Assembly (NCBI RefSeq): GCF_900109685.1
Contig: NZ_FOBB01000007.1
Span: forward strand, 124,001-188,000
Source of the DNA: Chitinophaga rupis
Lineage (GTDB): Bacteria; Bacteroidota; Bacteroidia; Chitinophagales; Chitinophagaceae
Direction of reading: 5' to 3'
Length of the DNA: 64,000 nucleotides
The notes beneath the pieces were generated by a model. It did no database searches. It saw only the letters and a list, made by a program, of their open reading frames with translations, and was not told the DNA's origin. This document shows positions 62,973-64,000 of the stretch, piece by piece. The translations under genes were made by a program, and so were the position numbers. How positions within the stretch are numbered: the stretch's first letter is position 1; every line of letters starts with the position of its first letter.

Positions 62973-63014
62973 AATAAAGCGTATGAGGTAACAAGCCACT
63001 TCATACGCTTTATT
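62973..63014. terminator. Terminator after pgl
   Basis: AATAAAGCGTATGA (62973-62986) pairs perfectly with TCATACGCTTTATT (63001-63014), followed by ATTTAC. Three AATAAACATY units precede it. Confidence 0.75.
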
Positions 63015-63043
63015 ATTTACAGCAATCAGCAGTTCTTAGGCAC

Positions 63044-63071
63044 TATACTATACACCGTACACTGTACACTA
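63044..63071. repeat. 7-bp-period repeat, TACACNN type
   Basis: TATACTA, TACACCG, TACACTG, TACACTA. Four heptads in register. Confidence 0.5.
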
Positions 63072-63126
63072 CACCAGACCCATTATCATTCATACCGCAC
63101 ACCCACATATAGTTGCAGTACCAGCC

Positions 63127-63279
63127 CATTTTTTTGCAGGCCCAAAACGCCTGGACCTTTGCCCGGCGTGCCCCGCTTGACAATGCCCCATCCATGCCCC
63201 AACCCCTACACGACAATCCCCCGTCCCATAGTCATTCAAACAGGCGGGCGCAGTCCAGCGTTGGGCCTGCAAAAAAATG
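63127..63279. repeat. Long imperfect inverted repeat
   Basis: The left arm CATTTTTTTGCAGGCCCAA with its extension to GGAC (63127-63155) matches the reverse complement of 63253-63279 except for three inserted bases. The arms lie about 97 bp apart. The ends contain A7/T7 tracts. Could be a MITE-like remnant or a long hairpin RNA; no coding capacity. Confidence 0.6.
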
Positions 63280-63464
63280 CCTGCAAAAAATGATCACAAT
63301 AAATGCCGGTAACAAACCCTTGTAGCAAATGTTTGTAATACTACCTCGTAATAAGCAGTCGCAAAACACCCGCATCTCCCAAACGAAAACAAAGATCCGC
63401 ACAAACCTCCTTACACATTTCCCTGAAATATTTATTATTTTACTCACCGCTAAACTTCGCCGTT

Positions 63465-64000
63465 ATGAAAAGAATGATCCTCGCCGGTAGCCTGATCTTA
63501 CTATTGCTGCAGCCACTACTGGCGCAAAACTATTCAGCTGACTGGTCTTCGCTGAATACACGTAAGATCCCCGGATGGTTCCATGAGTCTAAGTTCGGGA
63601 TCTTTATACACTGGGGAGTGTATGCAGTGCCTTCCTTTGCTGTGGTAGGCCCCGGCGGTTATTCTGAATGGTACTGGCATAATCTCATGAATAAAGGTGC
63701 GGATACACATGCGCAGGTGCAGGCTTTTCATGATAAACAATTCGGCAAAGGATTTCCATACGCTAATTTTGAGCCGCAGTTCACCGCTGCATTATTTGAT
63801 CCGGCGCAGTGGGCAGATATCTTTCGCCGCTCCGGCGCTAAATATGTAGTATTGACCTCCAAACATCATGAAGGTTATTGTTTATGGAATAGCCCCTGGG
63901 CAGATAAGGCCTGGGGCCGCCCCTGGAATGCAGTAACCGGTACGCCTAAACGCGATCTGCTGGGCGATCTGACAGAAGCCGTACGCAAAGCAGGGTTGCG
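63465..64000 (+). CDS. Alpha-L-fucosidase, GH29, N-terminal part
   Basis: Begins at ATG 63465 and runs off the window after about 178 codons. Signal peptide MKRMILAGSLILLLLQPLLAQ; GH29 landmarks WFHESKFGIFIHWGVYAVPSF, PGGYSEWYWHNLM, FEPQFTAALFDPAQWADIFRRSGAKYVVLTSKHHEGYCLW and WNAVTGTPKRDLLGDLTEAV. These match the longer GH29-A type, broader in substrate, while the copy at 25745 has the SVDVQLGAV variant, so the two probably differ in specificity. Confidence 0.92.
   Translation, partial: MKRMILAGSLILLLLQPLLAQNYSADWSSLNTRKIPGWFHESKFGIFIHWGVYAVPSFAVVGPGGYSEWYWHNLMNKGADTHAQVQAFHDKQFGKGFPYANFEPQFTAALFDPAQWADIFRRSGAKYVVLTSKHHEGYCLWNSPWADKAWGRPWNAVTGTPKRDLLGDLTEAVRKAGL

Larger units (their letters stand above)
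62881..63464. other. Intergenic region of 584 bp with several repeats
   Basis: Contains a 7-bp-period AG-type block, three AATAAACATY units of 10 bp, the pgl-side terminator, a TACACYR block and a large inverted repeat (all listed). Two short open frames across it have no coding character. Confidence 0.6.

Noticed and set aside
63127..63279. Insertion sequence
   Set aside because: There is no transposase gene and the ends lack visible target duplications.

Overview
The window looks like a chromosomal segment of a Bacteroidota bacterium of the Chitinophaga/Niastella type. The evidence is two SusC/SusD pairs, an ECF sigma/FecR (anti-sigma) pair, DUF1735 and DUF2723 proteins, many secreted glycoside hydrolases (GH29 twice, GH92, GH105), lipoproteins with short signal peptides, absence of Shine-Dalgarno sequences, and candidate promoters of the Bacteroidota form TTTG-N19-TAnnTTTG. 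I see no rRNA, tRNA, CRISPR array, prophage or insertion sequence. The genus is an inference from gene content and style only.

Layout. 1-1010: the end of an acyltransferase and a RelE/ParE-type toxin-antitoxin pair. 1104-6657: a large DUF2723 membrane protein, convergent with a PI-PLC-like lipoprotein/GH105 unit. 7173-15424: sigma factor, FecR, SusC with STN domain, SusD and DUF1735 lipoprotein, a regulated glycan-uptake locus. 15776-21287: serine hydrolase, GIY-YIG protein, and a fused endonuclease Q-like/UvrD-like helicase. 21320-25514: a minus-strand cassette of outer-membrane beta-barrel, Rieske lipoprotein, imelysin and di-heme DUF1111 protein, probably iron- or redox-related. 25745-33836: GH29 fucosidase, VOC protein, aldo/keto reductase, class II cyclic phosphodiesterase, unknown pairs, S41 peptidase. 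33994-44232: GH92 mannosidase, ABC exporter, amidase, second SusC/SusD pair. 44368-51854: lipoprotein, SDR, HGSNAT-like acyltransferase, LacI regulator, HxlR/SDR/quinone-reductase module, galactokinase with two operators. 51931-56084: a TonB-dependent receptor divergent from a TonB gene across a 1.26-kb gap that holds most of the unexplained signals. 56251-62880: ppc, gnd, zwf, pgl. 63465-64000: start of a second GH29 fucosidase.

Working together: the secreted hydrolases plus SusCD, TonB-dependent receptor and TonB fit uptake and breakdown of fucosylated, mannosylated or pectic glycans. Galactokinase, the oxidative pentose phosphate genes (gnd, zwf, pgl) and PEP carboxylase handle the resulting sugars.

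Most notable non-gene signals: (i) a paired hairpin element with compensatory base changes in front of the first susC, duplicated after that operon; (ii) degenerate 7-bp-period repeats in many intergenic gaps, usually as inverted arms; (iii) a perfect promoter and a strong terminator bracketing about 600 bp upstream of tonB with no conventional gene; (iv) a structured leader in front of the TonB-dependent receptor. All RNA and repeat calls were read by eye and none was folded or searched.
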